Shown here piece by piece: positions 37,492-48,131 of a DNA stretch of 64,000 bases. Positions within the stretch are counted from its first letter, which is position 1. Each line of letters starts with the position of its first letter. The notes beneath the pieces were generated by a model. It was not told the DNA's origin. It worked only from the letters and a program-made list of their open reading frames with translations, and did not search any database. Source of the stretch: an uncultured Arenicella sp. (lineage in GTDB: Bacteria > Pseudomonadota > Gammaproteobacteria > Arenicellales > Arenicellaceae); contig CANMNN010000025.1 of assembly GCA_947499305.1 (NCBI GenBank), forward strand, positions 1-64,000, in the 5' to 3' direction. Both the position numbers and the translations under genes were made by a program.

Positions 37492-38226
37492 TTAGAAGAA
37501 ATGCCCTGAGCGAATCAAACGATGTAAACGTTCAGGATCATCGATAAATTGATTACGATTACCCTGAAGAGCTTCGATAATCTCGTTACGTCGCCTCTCC
37601 TCGGCACTCGGAGGGTCAAGTTTATGCCAACGCTCTAAGAGTTCGACCTGTTTTTTAAATAAGATTAATCCATCGCCTTTATAGCGATCTGCCATATAGA
37701 ACATCGCTCGCGCAACGTCACCGCGCACTTCATTGGCTGGCTCGACAACTCGTTGTCGTTTATTCACTTCAAAGTCGCAACTTCGTCCATAGGCTCTCGA
37801 CTCGCCGGCAACTTCTCCAAAACGGAAGCTTGAGCGGTCTTGATTAACATCAGAACGCGATGGAAAAAGGTTATGCATGTCGGCTTCAATCTGATTGAAA
37901 CGCTTACTCTTGGCTCTACATTGTTTACGCTTTCCGCATTTTAAACCATTGCTTGCCCAAGACATTGGGAACACATGTTCAACGTTAAAGCCTCTGCGCT
38001 GTTGACTGTCAAAACGTTCGCCACAGTAAAGCGTTTTACCTCCTCTCGGATACACTTTACTCCAAAGCAGCGGCCTAGCGGCATCGTAGTCCTTAATTCG
38101 AGAATGCTTAACTGAAACGCCCTGATGCGAATCACCGAAATCAGACTCGGGCGCCTGTTTCTCGTTAAGCACTAATACCACGATCATGACACCTAAAAAG
38201 GCTAAGGTACTTATGCCTCGCTTCAC
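37492..38226 (-). CDS. Endonuclease I (EndA/NucM family)
   Basis: A 244-residue exported nuclease. One N-terminal hydrophobic segment (AFLGVMIVVLVLN) serves as signal or anchor. The beta-beta-alpha metal active site is in FNVEHVFPMSW (catalytic H84), with the conserved IEADMHNLFPSRSDVN and CSSFRFGE-like text (here RSSFRFGEVAGESRAYG). Members cut extracellular or incoming DNA in the periplasm. A basic C-terminal tail (PERLHRLIRSGHFF) is present. Its start overlaps the stop of the upstream acyl-CoA synthetase (ATGA-type overlap), so the two are translated together, an odd pairing. Confidence 0.85.
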   Translation of the reverse strand: MKRGISTLAFLGVMIVVLVLNEKQAPESDFGDSHQGVSVKHSRIKDYDAARPLLWSKVYPRGGKTLYCGERFDSQQRRGFNVEHVFPMSWASNGLKCGKRKQCRAKSKRFNQIEADMHNLFPSRSDVNQDRSSFRFGEVAGESRAYGRSCDFEVNKRQRVVEPANEVRGDVARAMFYMADRYKGDGLILFKKQVELLERWHKLDPPSAEERRRNEIIEALQGNRNQFIDDPERLHRLIRSGHFF

Positions 38227-40064
38227 GACTTATGCACCCCATGCCCTTCATAAAGAGCGGCAATCGCTGATTTATAGTGTGCGCTAATCTTTGGGCGCTT
38301 TATTTTAAGCGTTGGCGTTAACAAACCCGACTCAACAGTCCATTCGCTATCACAGATATGCACTTTCCGAATTTTCGCGTAACCCGGAAAGTCATCCATT
38401 TGCTCGGCAATTTTTTCGATTAGGTACGATTCTAATTTATCACCATACTTAGTACGCGCCTGCTCAGCTAGGTCGTTGTTAAGCACAAGTAATGCGGATA
38501 AAAAGGATTTGCCTTCGCCGACAATCATCACCTGATTGAACAGTGGGTTACGGGCAATCGCGGATTCGATATCTGGCGGCGGCACTTTCTCGCCATTTGC
38601 TAGTACGAGAATATCCTTGATGCGCCCTATAATTTTCAAGAAGCCATCTTGGTCAATAGAAGCGCGGTCCCCGGTGCGCAACCAACGAGTGCCATCTTGC
38701 TCTACAATTGTCTTAGCGGTCGCTTCCGGGCGTTGCCAATAACCCATCATGACGTTATCACCACTTACCCAAAGCTCATCATTCTCGGCAATTTTAACGT
38801 TCACGCCGCGCAACAATAAGCCGATAGAATTAGTGCGATTCTGCTCCTTAGTATTGACACTAACAACGGGACTAGATTCGGTCAGACCGTAGCCTTGCAA
38901 TAAAGGTATACCGAGAGAAATAAAGGTTTTGGCTACCTCTTCGCTTAACGGCGCACCGCCGACGATAACAAAATCGAGTGCACCACCAAGCTTAGATTTC
39001 ACCTTGCTGGCAACAAAAAAGTCAAACAACCATGAGAAAAGCAACTTAGGGTGCCAGGCACGTAAGCCCTGTTTAGTTTGAAACCGAGCCCAGCCAATAT
39101 TGATCGCACATGAAAATAACCAGCGCTGAACCGCGCTCGTTTCATTTAGACTTGTGTAAATTTGGTTATGCACTCGCTCAAAAATACGGGGCACCGAAAT
39201 CAAAACGGTCGGCTTAACCACACTAAGATCTTCGCTCAGCTGCTTAATTGAGCGATTAAAGGTAACTTCACTGCCACTGATGAGAGCTGCATAATAGCCT
39301 ACTGTTCTCTCTAAAGTGTGCGACAGAGGTAAGAAAGATAATAAGCGGTCATTTGGTTTGAGCGGTACGCTGCGCATTCCACTATACGCATTCGCCAGCA
39401 TATTTTTGTGTGACAGCATTACTCCCTTTGGGCGGCCTGTGGTGCCAGAAGTATAGACAATCGAGGCTAGATCATCGGGCTCGGCAACGCCACGCTCAAA
39501 ATGCTGACCATGCTCAGGGAGCCAGTTAGCGACTGTTTTTACCATCGCTTCTTCATCTCCATCAAACACCAATACTTTCTCTATAGAGCTGACATCTTCA
39601 TCAGTCGAGCGTACCGAATTCCAGGTATCACTGTGCTCAAACAACACAAGCTTGGCACCAGAATTACCAATCACGTACGCAATGTTGTCAGCACGATCAG
39701 CTGTATAAAGCGGCACAACCACCAGACCTAACCTCAGAGCCGCTTGATCAAACACGACCCACTCAACGCTGTTACGATAGCATATTGCAACCCGGTCGCC
39801 CTTCTCCAAACCGCTCTCACGAAAAGCCACCTGCCAACGCTCAACCTCAGCCGCTATCTCGGCCCAAGTGGTTCCCTGCCAAGCGTCGGCCCTTGAGTTA
39901 TATTGGGTGTAGGCAACCTTTTCACTGCTACGCCTCACGCGCTCACGAAAAGCTTCGTCAAGAGTGCTCGCCGTCTGCGTGTTAATAGTATCTAAACCAT
40001 TAACAACCGCTAAAGCGTCTATTGGGTATTGCGCGGCGTAATAATCATTATTTGCGGTAGTCAC
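38223..40064 (-). CDS. Long-chain acyl-CoA synthetase (AMP-forming)
   Basis: A 613-residue AMP-forming ligase that activates fatty acids to acyl-CoA through acyl-adenylate. The P-loop-like motif IVYTSGTTGRPKGVMLSHKN lies at about 202-221, with YGLTESSPVVSVNTKE, LRTGDRASIDQDGFLKIIGR and the C-terminal KDILVLANGEKVPP. Length and text fit the eukaryote-like FadD15 type more than E. coli FadD (561). The stop overlaps the endonuclease I start. It is divergent from adk. Confidence 0.88.
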   Translation of the reverse strand: MTTANNDYYAAQYPIDALAVVNGLDTINTQTASTLDEAFRERVRRSSEKVAYTQYNSRADAWQGTTWAEIAAEVERWQVAFRESGLEKGDRVAICYRNSVEWVVFDQAALRLGLVVVPLYTADRADNIAYVIGNSGAKLVLFEHSDTWNSVRSTDEDVSSIEKVLVFDGDEEAMVKTVANWLPEHGQHFERGVAEPDDLASIVYTSGTTGRPKGVMLSHKNMLANAYSGMRSVPLKPNDRLLSFLPLSHTLERTVGYYAALISGSEVTFNRSIKQLSEDLSVVKPTVLISVPRIFERVHNQIYTSLNETSAVQRWLFSCAINIGWARFQTKQGLRAWHPKLLFSWLFDFFVASKVKSKLGGALDFVIVGGAPLSEEVAKTFISLGIPLLQGYGLTESSPVVSVNTKEQNRTNSIGLLLRGVNVKIAENDELWVSGDNVMMGYWQRPEATAKTIVEQDGTRWLRTGDRASIDQDGFLKIIGRIKDILVLANGEKVPPPDIESAIARNPLFNQVMIVGEGKSFLSALLVLNNDLAEQARTKYGDKLESYLIEKIAEQMDDFPGYAKIRKVHICDSEWTVESGLLTPTLKIKRPKISAHYKSAIAALYEGHGVHKS

Positions 40065-40315
40065 GTAAAAAGGGCCCTGTTATTCAGAAATGCGATTCGA
40101 AAATGCGAAAACTATAGATATATAGTAGCCTGCGCGTGAAACAAGGTCACTTTTTTCGGGTAATTGTAAAAGTAATACTTTGACTGAGTCGTTCGCTCCT
40201 AAGCCCGCAAGGCTTATGCTTTTGGGGCATTTTATGATAAATTACGTGACCTTTCGCGGTGTGGCGGGCTTTAATCGCCGATTGCGACTCACCTTATTTT
40301 TGATTAAAAGGCTAA

Positions 40316-40975
<660 letters not shown>

Positions 40976-41060
40976 ATATTGAATAGCTGAAATGTTAGTC
41001 ACTCAAACAACCTTAGCTACCGACAGCGACTAGTCGCGAAAAATACTTAGGGGAAATCGT

Positions 41061-41090
41061 AGGCCAGGTTAATTCTGGCCTTTTGTTTTC
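41061..41090 (+). terminator. Intrinsic terminator of adk
   Basis: AGGCCAG/CTGGCCT with a 7-nt spacer, followed by TTTTGTTTT, about 85 nt after the adk stop. Confidence 0.75.
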
Positions 41091-41103
41091 ACCGACTCCG
41101 CCT

Positions 41104-42285
41104 CTAAGGCAAACCCAGCTCACGATCTAAAAACGAAGGAAGAATCTGCCAGAACGCCTTGGTGTTTGAATTGGTAATCAGCACAATACCTGATCGCTGT
41201 TCTGGTAGAAATGCGATTTGGGCAGCATAGCCCTCAACCGAGCCAGCATGATTTATTAAAGAGGCATCACCGTACGAATAAATACGCCAGGCTAAACCAT
41301 AATGAGCATCGCTAGCATTTGGCATACTTCTCATTCGCTTAAGCTCACTACGGGTTCTAACGCGAGGTGCGTGCAGCGCACTCCTCAATGTCGATGGAAG
41401 CACTTCCGGCGCCTCGCCTAGTTGCGCTAATAACCACTTGGACATATCCAATATACTGGCATTAATGCCGCCAGCCGCGGGCACCCGATAATATGCAGGC
41501 TTGACACTGACAGCATTCCAATTTTGACCACGCCGCTTGCGGTACGATCGCGCCCAATTGTCATCGACCATTAAACTTTGCTGACCAATTGAAGCACTTT
41601 GCATATTCAAAGGGCCAAATACACGCTTGGATACCGAGCTCGCGTATGACTGATCGTCTGCAGCCTCAATTGCGCGAGTAATCATATCAAACGCAACATT
41701 TTGATATGCATAACACTTCCCTATTCCGCATATCGGCTTCACCTTTTGCATTTCGCTTAGAATTTTGGTGGGCAGAACGTTGGCCTCAAGCAAGTTATCA
41801 TAAGCGTAGGGCGGCAAAGACACGCGATGACTTAAAACATCACTTAGAGTTAAAGCGTTTGCCTGAGATTTATTTTTTAATCGAAAGCTTGGATTGCTTA
41901 AGATTGCTGGGCTTTCTAATGATAGCTTTCGCTCACTTTCCAGTTGGACGGCAACCGTAGCCGCAAAGGCTTTTGAGAGCGAAGCAATTCGAAAACGAGT
42001 ATTTTGATTTACGGGTTTTGGTTTATTTAGCTCAAGAGAACCAAAGGTTTGTATTGACGAAACTTTGCCGTCTCGCACAACAGCTACAGCCAAGGCGACC
42101 ATATCGCTATCTTTGAACATAGCAGGCAACTCTGACTCAAAACTGCTCGGTGCCACATTTGCGACGGCATTACTAGCGCAGAAGGCAAGTAAGCCCGCAG
42201 TCAAACGCCAAAGAACTTGGTGTTTCAAAATGATCAAATAGCGATCTAAGCCTATAGTTTTACTCACTTCATCCCACTTAAACAT
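41104..42285 (-). CDS. Serine hydrolase (beta-lactamase/DD-peptidase fold)
   Basis: A 393-residue exported protein of the class-C beta-lactamase-like family. After a long charged N-terminus there is a hydrophobic segment (WRLTAGLLAFCASNAVA) acting as signal. Active-site motifs: SLSK (Ser102-Lys105), YQN in CYAYQNVAFD, and HAG in INHAGSVEGYAAQIAF. Family members include esterases, DD-peptidases and beta-lactamases; nothing here settles which. The ATG at 42285 has AGGGG upstream. The gene is separate from the neighbouring FKBP-glutaredoxin operon, whose terminator lies between them. Confidence 0.82.
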   Translation of the reverse strand: MFKWDEVSKTIGLDRYLIILKHQVLWRLTAGLLAFCASNAVANVAPSSFESELPAMFKDSDMVALAVAVVRDGKVSSIQTFGSLELNKPKPVNQNTRFRIASLSKAFAATVAVQLESERKLSLESPAILSNPSFRLKNKSQANALTLSDVLSHRVSLPPYAYDNLLEANVLPTKILSEMQKVKPICGIGKCYAYQNVAFDMITRAIEAADDQSYASSVSKRVFGPLNMQSASIGQQSLMVDDNWARSYRKRRGQNWNAVSVKPAYYRVPAAGGINASILDMSKWLLAQLGEAPEVLPSTLRSALHAPRVRTRSELKRMRSMPNASDAHYGLAWRIYSYGDASLINHAGSVEGYAAQIAFLPEQRSGIVLITNSNTKAFWQILPSFLDRELGLP

Positions 42286-42317
42286 TGGCCCCTACTGAGT
42301 ATTACTCAAGTACACAG

Positions 42318-42352
42318 AAAAAAAGCCAGCTAAGAAAATAGCTGGCTTTTTT
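42318..42352 (-). terminator. Intrinsic terminator of the FKBP-glutaredoxin operon
   Basis: GCCAGCTA, 6 nt, TAGCTGGC (42325-42346), with T runs on both strands, 28 nt after the glutaredoxin stop. It can end transcription from either side. Confidence 0.88.
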
Positions 42353-42379
42353 CTGTCGCTAGCGACATTAATACCAATA

Positions 42380-42622
42380 TCACTGACTCAGATATCGAAT
42401 GATATCATCGGACTCATACATCCACTCAATCTCACCATCGGCCTGTTCAATGCGCAGACATGGCACTTGAGTTTTGCCTCCGCCCTGCATTAGAGCCTGG
42501 GCGTGCGCGCCATCGGAAGTGCTGCGCAAATCGACGTCGAGATCTTTTCCACGCATAAACATCAATACCTTCTGACAAAAGAAGCAGTATTTGCTGTAGT
42601 ACAGGGCGAGTTTCGGTTCCAT
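42380..42622 (-). CDS. Glutaredoxin-like protein
   Basis: An 80-residue thioredoxin-fold protein with the redox pair CFFC (Cys13, Cys16), the cis-proline region TQVPCLRI and the ending YESDDIIRYLSQ. It reduces protein or low-molecular-weight disulphides with glutathione. CFFC differs from the common CPYC of GrxA and is closer to the GST-N-type glutaredoxins. It starts 2 bp after the FKBP stop, so the two are translated together. Confidence 0.85.
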   Translation of the reverse strand: MEPKLALYYSKYCFFCQKVLMFMRGKDLDVDLRSTSDGAHAQALMQGGGKTQVPCLRIEQADGEIEWMYESDDIIRYLSQ

Positions 42623-42624
42623 GT

Positions 42625-43380
42625 TTACGACGCTTTCTTAGTGGTAGATTGAGTCACAATTTCAATCAACTCTACTTCAAAAATCAGCGCTTGATTCGGG
42701 CCGATACTGCCCGGGCCGCGCTCACCATAAGCGAGGTCTGACGGAATCGTGAACTTATATTTTGCGCCTTCTTGCATCAACTGCAAACCTTCACTAAAAC
42801 CAGGAATCACGTTTGTTACGCCAAAATCCGCCGGAGTACCACGGTCATATGAACTATCAAATTTAGTACCGTCAATCAAAGTCCCAGTGTAATGAACCTT
42901 AATAGTGTCAGTCTTCGTTGGCTTAGCGCCCTTGCCTGCTCGGAGTACTTCGTACTGTAAGCCGCTTTCAGTAGTTACAACGCCTGATTTTTTAGCGTTC
43001 GTGGCTAAAAATGCATCGCCCTTAGCTTTATTTTCATCAAGGGTCGCTTGGTAGCGCTCTTGCTGTTTTTGCTGAAACGCGACTTGAGTTTGCTGCATTT
43101 GCTCTGGAGTCAAACGCGAATCCTTTTCAGCAAACACATCTTCAAACGCCAACATCATAGCGTTAACATCTATGTCATTTTGAAGGTCTTGGCGCTTCAT
43201 GTCAGACGCAATTTGCATACCAAAGGTATAGCCTAGCTTAGCCGCTTCGCTGTCCATGTTTACTTTAGATGTATCCGCTGCGTGTGCAGTGCTCTCTGGG
43301 TTATAGGCCGAGGTAAAATAAATACCAGTGCCAGCAATGGCCACGCCTGCAGCCAAAAGAATGCTTTTAGTTATACTCAT
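42625..43380 (-). CDS. FKBP-type peptidyl-prolyl isomerase (FkpA/Mip-like)
   Basis: A 251-residue periplasmic folding helper. The signal or anchor segment is SILLAAGVAIAGTGIYF. The helical dimerisation part follows (EAAKLGYTFGMQIASDMKRQ, DVNAMMLAFEDVF), then the C-terminal FKBP domain (TESGLQYEVLRAGKGAKPTK, VHYTGTLIDGTKFDSSYDRG, KFTIPSDLAYGERGPG, ALIFEVELIEI). It is first of a two-gene unit with the glutaredoxin. The pairing of a periplasmic isomerase with a thiol enzyme is uncommon but the spacing is tight. Confidence 0.92.
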   Translation of the reverse strand: MSITKSILLAAGVAIAGTGIYFTSAYNPESTAHAADTSKVNMDSEAAKLGYTFGMQIASDMKRQDLQNDIDVNAMMLAFEDVFAEKDSRLTPEQMQQTQVAFQQKQQERYQATLDENKAKGDAFLATNAKKSGVVTTESGLQYEVLRAGKGAKPTKTDTIKVHYTGTLIDGTKFDSSYDRGTPADFGVTNVIPGFSEGLQLMQEGAKYKFTIPSDLAYGERGPGSIGPNQALIFEVELIEIVTQSTTKKAS

Positions 43381-43492
43381 TATTGTAATTCTCCTGTGCT
43401 CAAATCAATGAGCCCTATTTGGGTAGTTTTCTGTTTTTATTAGGGGTTAAACTGTTGCGCTAACTTCGCAAAACACGCAATTAGGGCATCAA

Positions 43493-45430
43493 TCAAGATG
43501 CCTGCTCAGCCTCGAATACTCTTTTTTCGTCAACTTCTTGAGAAAATTGCTCGATAAAGTCCTCTAAGGGCATAACGGTTTGCGCTTTGCTACCAAAGCG
43601 GCGCACGGCTACCGTACCCTCTTCAGCTTCTCGCTTACCAATACATAAGATCGCAGGGACCTTTTGCAAGCTGTGTTCTCGAACCTTATAACCAATTTTT
43701 TCATTACGTAGATCGACTTCTGCACGCATGCCTGCACTTCTTAACGCATTAGCAACTTCTTGAGCGTAGTCATTAGCCTCCGTAACGATGGTGGCTACCA
43801 TTACTTGTTGTGGCGCTAACCATGCTGGTAAAGCGCCTGCATGCTGTTCGATCAAAATACCTAAGAAACGCTCAATTGACCCCAGAATGGCTCGATGAAC
43901 CATCACGGGTACTTGCTTGCTACCATCTTCGGCGATGTATTCAGCACCTAAGCGACCAGGCATTGAGAAATCAACCTGTACTGTTCCGCATTGCCAAACT
44001 CGACCGATGCAATCTTTTAATGAGAACTCAATTTTTGGCCCATAAAAAGCACCTTCGCCCGGCTGCAGCTCCCAATCTAAACCGTTATCGTTCAAAGCCT
44101 GCTCAAGCGCTAGCTCAGAGCGATCCCAGTCTTCGTCACTGCCAACTCGCTGTTCCGGTCGAGTTGATAGCTTGTAAATCACTTCGTCAAAACCAAAGTC
44201 AGCATAGACTGAGTGCAAGAAGTCTATGAATTCTTTAACTTCACTCTGAATTTGATCCTCAGTACAAAAAATGTGCGCATCATCTTGCACAAAGCTTCGC
44301 ACTCTCATAATACCGTGAAGTGAACCCGATAGTTCATTACGATGACATGAACCAAACTCAGCCAAACGCAAAGGCAAATCTCGGTAGCTTTTTAGGCCTT
44401 GGTTAAATACTTGAACGTGACATGGGCAATTCATTGGCTTAACGGCGAACTTGCGCTCATCACTGCTCAGGGTAAACATGTCGTCGCCGAATTTATCCGC
44501 ATGACCTGATTTTTCCCACAATGAAATATCAACAAGCTGCGGCGTCTTAATTTCTTGATAACCACGTTGATATTGCTTTTCAGCCATATAGTTCTGAACG
44601 GTTTGGTAAATCGACCAACCTTTGGGATGCCAAAACACGCTACCAGGAGCTTCATCTTGAATATGAAACAAATCGAGCGCCTTTCCAAGCTTACGATGAT
44701 CGCGCTTTTCCGCTTCTTCCATACGCTTAAGGTAAGCCTTGAGCTGCTTTTTATCTGACCATGCGGTTCCATAAATGCGTTGCAGTTGCGCATTGTTAGA
44801 ATCACCGCGCCAGTACGAACCGGCAAGCTTAGTTAGCTTGAAACCATCACGCAAAATGCCCGTTGAAGGCAAGTGTGGGCCACGACATAAATCTAGAAAG
44901 TCACCTTGACGATAAACAGTAATAGTTTCACTATCAGGCAAATCCGAGATGATCTCAGCTTTGTAGGCTTCGCCGATGCCATTAAAGTAGTCAATTGCTT
45001 CGGTGCGATCCCAAACTTCGCGTTCAATCGTCTCGTTACGCTTAACGATTTCCTTCATACGCGCTTCAATCTTAGTCAGATCATCAGGCGTAAAGGCTTC
45101 TTCGCGAGCAAAATCATAGTAAAAGCCATTCTCAATAGACGGGCCAATAGTCACTTGGGTCTCAGGGTAAAGTTCCTTTACCGCCTCGGCCATAACGTGT
45201 GCCGCATCGTGGCGGAGCACTTCCAAACCCTCTTCTGTATCGCGGGTAATGATCGCTACACTCGCGTCGGTCGCTATTTCGCGCGTCAGATCCCATTGTT
45301 CACCATTAACTTCAATGGCTACTGCATTACGACGCAGGCCGCTGCTAATGCCGTCGGCAATTTCAAGGCCAGTAGTAACAGTGTCGAACTGCTTCACTGC
45401 GCCATCAGGGAAAGTAATATTGATTGACAT
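43493..45430 (-). CDS. thrS: Threonyl-tRNA synthetase
   Basis: This 645-residue class II synthetase (E. coli 642) has an N-terminal TGS domain, then an editing domain ([17 protein letters not shown] with the HxxxH-type pair), and a catalytic core with zinc ligands in [10 protein letters not shown]. Motif 2 lies in [18 protein letters not shown] and motif 3 in [20 protein letters not shown]. The C-terminal anticodon-binding domain ends at [17 protein letters not shown]. Unlike in E. coli it is not followed by infC, rpmI and rplT; an FKBP gene lies behind it. It is divergent from pyrC. Confidence 0.97.
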   Translation of the reverse strand: MSINITFPDGAVKQFDTVTTGLEIADGISSGLRRNAVAIEVNGEQWDLTREIATDASVAIITRDTEEGLEVLRHDAAHVMAEAVKELYPETQVTIGPSIENGFYYDFAREEAFTPDDLTKIEARMKEIVKRNETIEREVWDRTEAIDYFNGIGEAYKAEIISDLPDSETITVYRQGDFLDLCRGPHLPSTGILRDGFKLTKLAGSYWRGDSNNAQLQRIYGTAWSDKKQLKAYLKRMEEAEKRDHRKLGKALDLFHIQDEAPGSVFWHPKGWSIYQTVQNYMAEKQYQRGYQEIKTPQLVDISLWEKSGHADKFGDDMFTLSSDERKFAVKPMNCPCHVQVFNQGLKSYRDLPLRLAEFGSCHRNELSGSLHGIMRVRSFVQDDAHIFCTEDQIQSEVKEFIDFLHSVYADFGFDEVIYKLSTRPEQRVGSDEDWDRSELALEQALNDNGLDWELQPGEGAFYGPKIEFSLKDCIGRVWQCGTVQVDFSMPGRLGAEYIAEDGSKQVPVMVHRAILGSIERFLGILIEQHAGALPAWLAPQQVMVATIVTEANDYAQEVANALRSAGMRAEVDLRNEKIGYKVREHSLQKVPAILCIGKREAEEGTVAVRRFGSKAQTVMPLEDFIEQFSQEVDEKRVFEAEQAS

Positions 45431-45633
45431 GTTTATGACTTAAGTCTGTGTGTTCTTGTTAAACTCTAGGGGCAACCAAAACGCGAGCTGAAGGCTCGAA
45501 ACAGCAATAGTTACCGAATGCTGCATTGTAGCCTTAAAACATACTGCACAGAACCTTTAAATAGGTCTTTGCCATCCGCTTTTAAGCGCATATTTGCTAA
45601 ATAACTTCGACGCAGAAATTAACCTTCCTTCTT

Positions 45634-46665
45634 ATGAATCAGATTACGATTACACAGCCAGACGACTGGCACTTACATTTTCGCGATGGCGAGCTATTAA
45701 ACGAAACAGTACCTGCTACAGCTCGCTGCTTTAGACGTGCAATTGTGATGCCCAATCTAGTGCCGCCGGTGAAAAACCGCAGTGATGCAATGGCTTATAA
45801 ACAACGCATTTTGGAAGCTGCACCGACAGGTAGCAACTTCGAACCACTGATGGTGCTATATCTGACCAACGAAACCACCTCTGACGATATTCACGAGGCC
45901 TGTTCGCAAGATATTCCCGCAGCAAAGCTGTATCCGGCTGGTGCAACAACGAATTCGGATGCTGCGGTAAGTGGCATTGAATCGCTTTATCCAGTTTTCG
46001 AGGCCATGTCCGACGCGGGAATGCTGTTATTGATTCACGGCGAGGTCACCAACCCAGAAACTGATATCTTTGACCGCGAGAAATTGTTTATCGACCAACA
46101 CTTAGGCCCGATTCATCAGCGCTTTCCGGATTTGAAGATAGTCTTCGAACACATTACAACGGCCGACGCGGCGGACTTCGTACTCAGCGGCAGCGACAAT
46201 TTAGCCGCGACTATTACTCCGCAACATTTGTTACTGAACCGCAACGACTTGTTAGTAGGCGGTATTCGGCCACACAACTACTGCTTACCAGTGCTAAAAC
46301 GTAATACTCATCAACAACGTTTACGCGACGTTGTTGCCAGCGGCTCAAATAAATTTTTTCTTGGCACTGATTCGGCACCGCACGCGAAACACACCAAAGA
46401 AACCGCGTGCGGCTGTGCAGGGTGCTATAGCGCATGGGGCGCACTGGAACTATATACTCAGGTCTTTGACGATCTTGATGCGCTTGATAAGCTTGAGGGG
46501 TTCGCATCGTTTTATGGCGCTGACTTCTATGGCATGGCGCGAAACACTCATAAAATTACGCTCAAGCGCGAAACATGGACCATGCCTGAAGAAATCGCTC
46601 TAACTAATGGTGATTCAATTGTGCCGTTTTTCGCCGGCCAAACACTCAACTGGCAGATTGCCTAA
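45634..46665 (+). CDS. pyrC: Dihydroorotase
   Basis: This 343-residue zinc enzyme of pyrimidine synthesis closes carbamoyl-aspartate to dihydroorotate. Metal ligands H13 and H15 are in DWHLHFRDG, the carbamylated lysine is K98 in AAKLYPAGATTN, with further histidines in LLIHGEVT and VFEHITT and the aspartate in LGTDSAPHAKHTKE. It is the short class II type (E. coli PyrC 348). It is divergent from thrS and lies 16 bp before ppnP, so a small nucleotide operon is likely. Confidence 0.96.
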   Translation: MNQITITQPDDWHLHFRDGELLNETVPATARCFRRAIVMPNLVPPVKNRSDAMAYKQRILEAAPTGSNFEPLMVLYLTNETTSDDIHEACSQDIPAAKLYPAGATTNSDAAVSGIESLYPVFEAMSDAGMLLLIHGEVTNPETDIFDREKLFIDQHLGPIHQRFPDLKIVFEHITTADAADFVLSGSDNLAATITPQHLLLNRNDLLVGGIRPHNYCLPVLKRNTHQQRLRDVVASGSNKFFLGTDSAPHAKHTKETACGCAGCYSAWGALELYTQVFDDLDALDKLEGFASFYGADFYGMARNTHKITLKRETWTMPEEIALTNGDSIVPFFAGQTLNWQIA

Positions 46666-46681
46666 ACCCTTCATTTTTGAC

Positions 46682-46969
46682 ATGTTAAATGTAAACAATT
46701 ACTTTGATGGCAAAGTTGCCTCAATCAGCTTACAAACAAGCACTCTTCCCGCCACCGTCGGCGTGATGGATATCGGTGAATACCAATTTGGTACGCATCA
46801 GCACGAGGTAATGACTATTATCAACGGCGAGCTATCCGTAAAATTGCCTAATAACGATCTATGGCAAGACTTTAAATCAGGCGACTCGTTTGAGGTAGCC
46901 GCAAATACCAGCTTCAGTGTAAAAGTTAGCGTTCAAACCGCCTATTTTTGTACATACGAAGACAAATAA
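46682..46969 (+). CDS. ppnP: Pyrimidine/purine nucleoside phosphorylase
   Basis: A 95-residue cupin-like protein of the PpnP (formerly DUF1255/YaiE) family. Key text: VNNYFDGKVASISLQTS, ATVGVMDIGEYQFGT, EVMTIINGELSVKLP and the end VQTAYFCTYED. It splits nucleosides with phosphate into base and ribose-1-phosphate, fitting its place after pyrC. The ATG at 46682 gives the family's normal length; the longer frame from 46607 overlaps pyrC and adds 25 residues that do not match. No strong ribosome site precedes it, so translation may be coupled to pyrC. Confidence 0.9.
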   Translation: MLNVNNYFDGKVASISLQTSTLPATVGVMDIGEYQFGTHQHEVMTIINGELSVKLPNNDLWQDFKSGDSFEVAANTSFSVKVSVQTAYFCTYEDK

Positions 46970-47016
46970 TGTAAAACTAAAACAGAACCAAAATATAATC
47001 AAAAAGGGGAATTACG

Positions 47017-47823
47017 ATGGGCGAGATCTTTACCTTAGCTAACCTAGTCGACCTAGCACTACTCATTGCGCTACAAGCCGTACTCGGCTTTGACAACCTG
47101 CTCTACATTTCACTAGAAAGCAAAAGAGCCCCAATAGAGAAACAAAAGGCGGTTCGCTTTTGGGGCATTGTTCTAGCGGTTTTCTTCCGTATTGTATTGC
47201 TATTCTTGTTACTCAATATCTTAGAGAGCTTCCAACAACAGTTATTTGCAATCCACGTTGAAGGTGTTATTCAGGCTGACTTTAACCTTCATGCTATTGT
47301 GGTGCTGTTCGGCGGCGCTTTTATATTGTACACAGCAATGAAAGAGATCCTGCACATGATGAGTCTCGAGGAGCTCGACGGCGAGCAACGCGAATCTAAA
47401 TCCGTGGGCTTTGTGATTTTCTGGATTGTTGCAATGAACGTTGTGTTTTCGTTTGACTCAATCTTAAGCGCTATGGCGGTAACTAAGGTATTCGCAGTAA
47501 TGGCGACGGCAATCATCACCGGAGGCATTCTCATGGTGGTATTAGCCGATACAGTTTCAGAGTTTTTACACAAAAATAGAATGTATGAGGTTTTAGGCTT
47601 ATTTATTCTTTTCTTGGTCGGCGTTATGTTATTAACCGAAGGTGGTCATCTTGCGCACATGAAATTGTTTGGTAATGATATTTTGCAAATGTCGAAAACG
47701 ACGTTCTACTTCATCCTAGGCGTCCTGATCATGAGCGCAATTGTTCAAAGTCGTTATCAGAAGAAACTGAACAAAGCTAAGCAAATGGCGCTAGCGGAGT
47801 TAAATAGAAAAATCGGCGCTTAG
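47017..47823 (+). CDS. TerC-family integral membrane protein
   Basis: A 268-residue protein with seven or more membrane helices. TerC hallmarks: ALQAVLGFDNLLYISLESKR near the start with the intramembrane aspartate, and the mirrored NVVFSFDSILSAMAVT in the second half, then VLADTVSEFLHKN. Family members export manganese or protect against tellurite; the charge-bearing FDN and FDS segments are thought to bind the metal. AGGGGA precedes the ATG. It lies 47 bp after ppnP but may have its own control; a long inverted repeat follows the stop. Confidence 0.88.
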   Translation: MGEIFTLANLVDLALLIALQAVLGFDNLLYISLESKRAPIEKQKAVRFWGIVLAVFFRIVLLFLLLNILESFQQQLFAIHVEGVIQADFNLHAIVVLFGGAFILYTAMKEILHMMSLEELDGEQRESKSVGFVIFWIVAMNVVFSFDSILSAMAVTKVFAVMATAIITGGILMVVLADTVSEFLHKNRMYEVLGLFILFLVGVMLLTEGGHLAHMKLFGNDILQMSKTTFYFILGVLIMSAIVQSRYQKKLNKAKQMALAELNRKIGA

Positions 47824-48131
47824 AGATAACTACGCACAATACGTCAAGCAATTTTCGTTTTTTTAAGCTTATGTGTATTGTGCGTAAGTAAAAACAACAA
47901 AGGCACTTGCTTGTATACGGCAGGCAATTAAATATGATGTTGATTTCGAAAAAAGTCACTCGAGTTGAAAAAGTCTGTTAAAAAAGTGCCAAAAGTGCCC
48001 CATTGACTTGTTTACAAGATGGTAATTAGCATTTGTAGTGCTATTATGACTAGGCAATTCGAATTGAATCATAATGATCGTATTGGGGTCATTATGCTGA
48101 ACACCCCCAAAAATAAAAACTAGGAGGATAC
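47824..48131. other. Intergenic region with a long-loop inverted repeat
   Basis: TACGCACAATAC (47831-47842) and GTATTGTGCGTA (47875-47886) form a perfect 12-bp inverted repeat with a 32-nt spacer, just after the TerC stop. TTGACT at 48004 could be a -35 element for the next gene; the -10 is unclear. AGGAGG sits just before the 48132 start. No gene was found. Confidence 0.5.
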
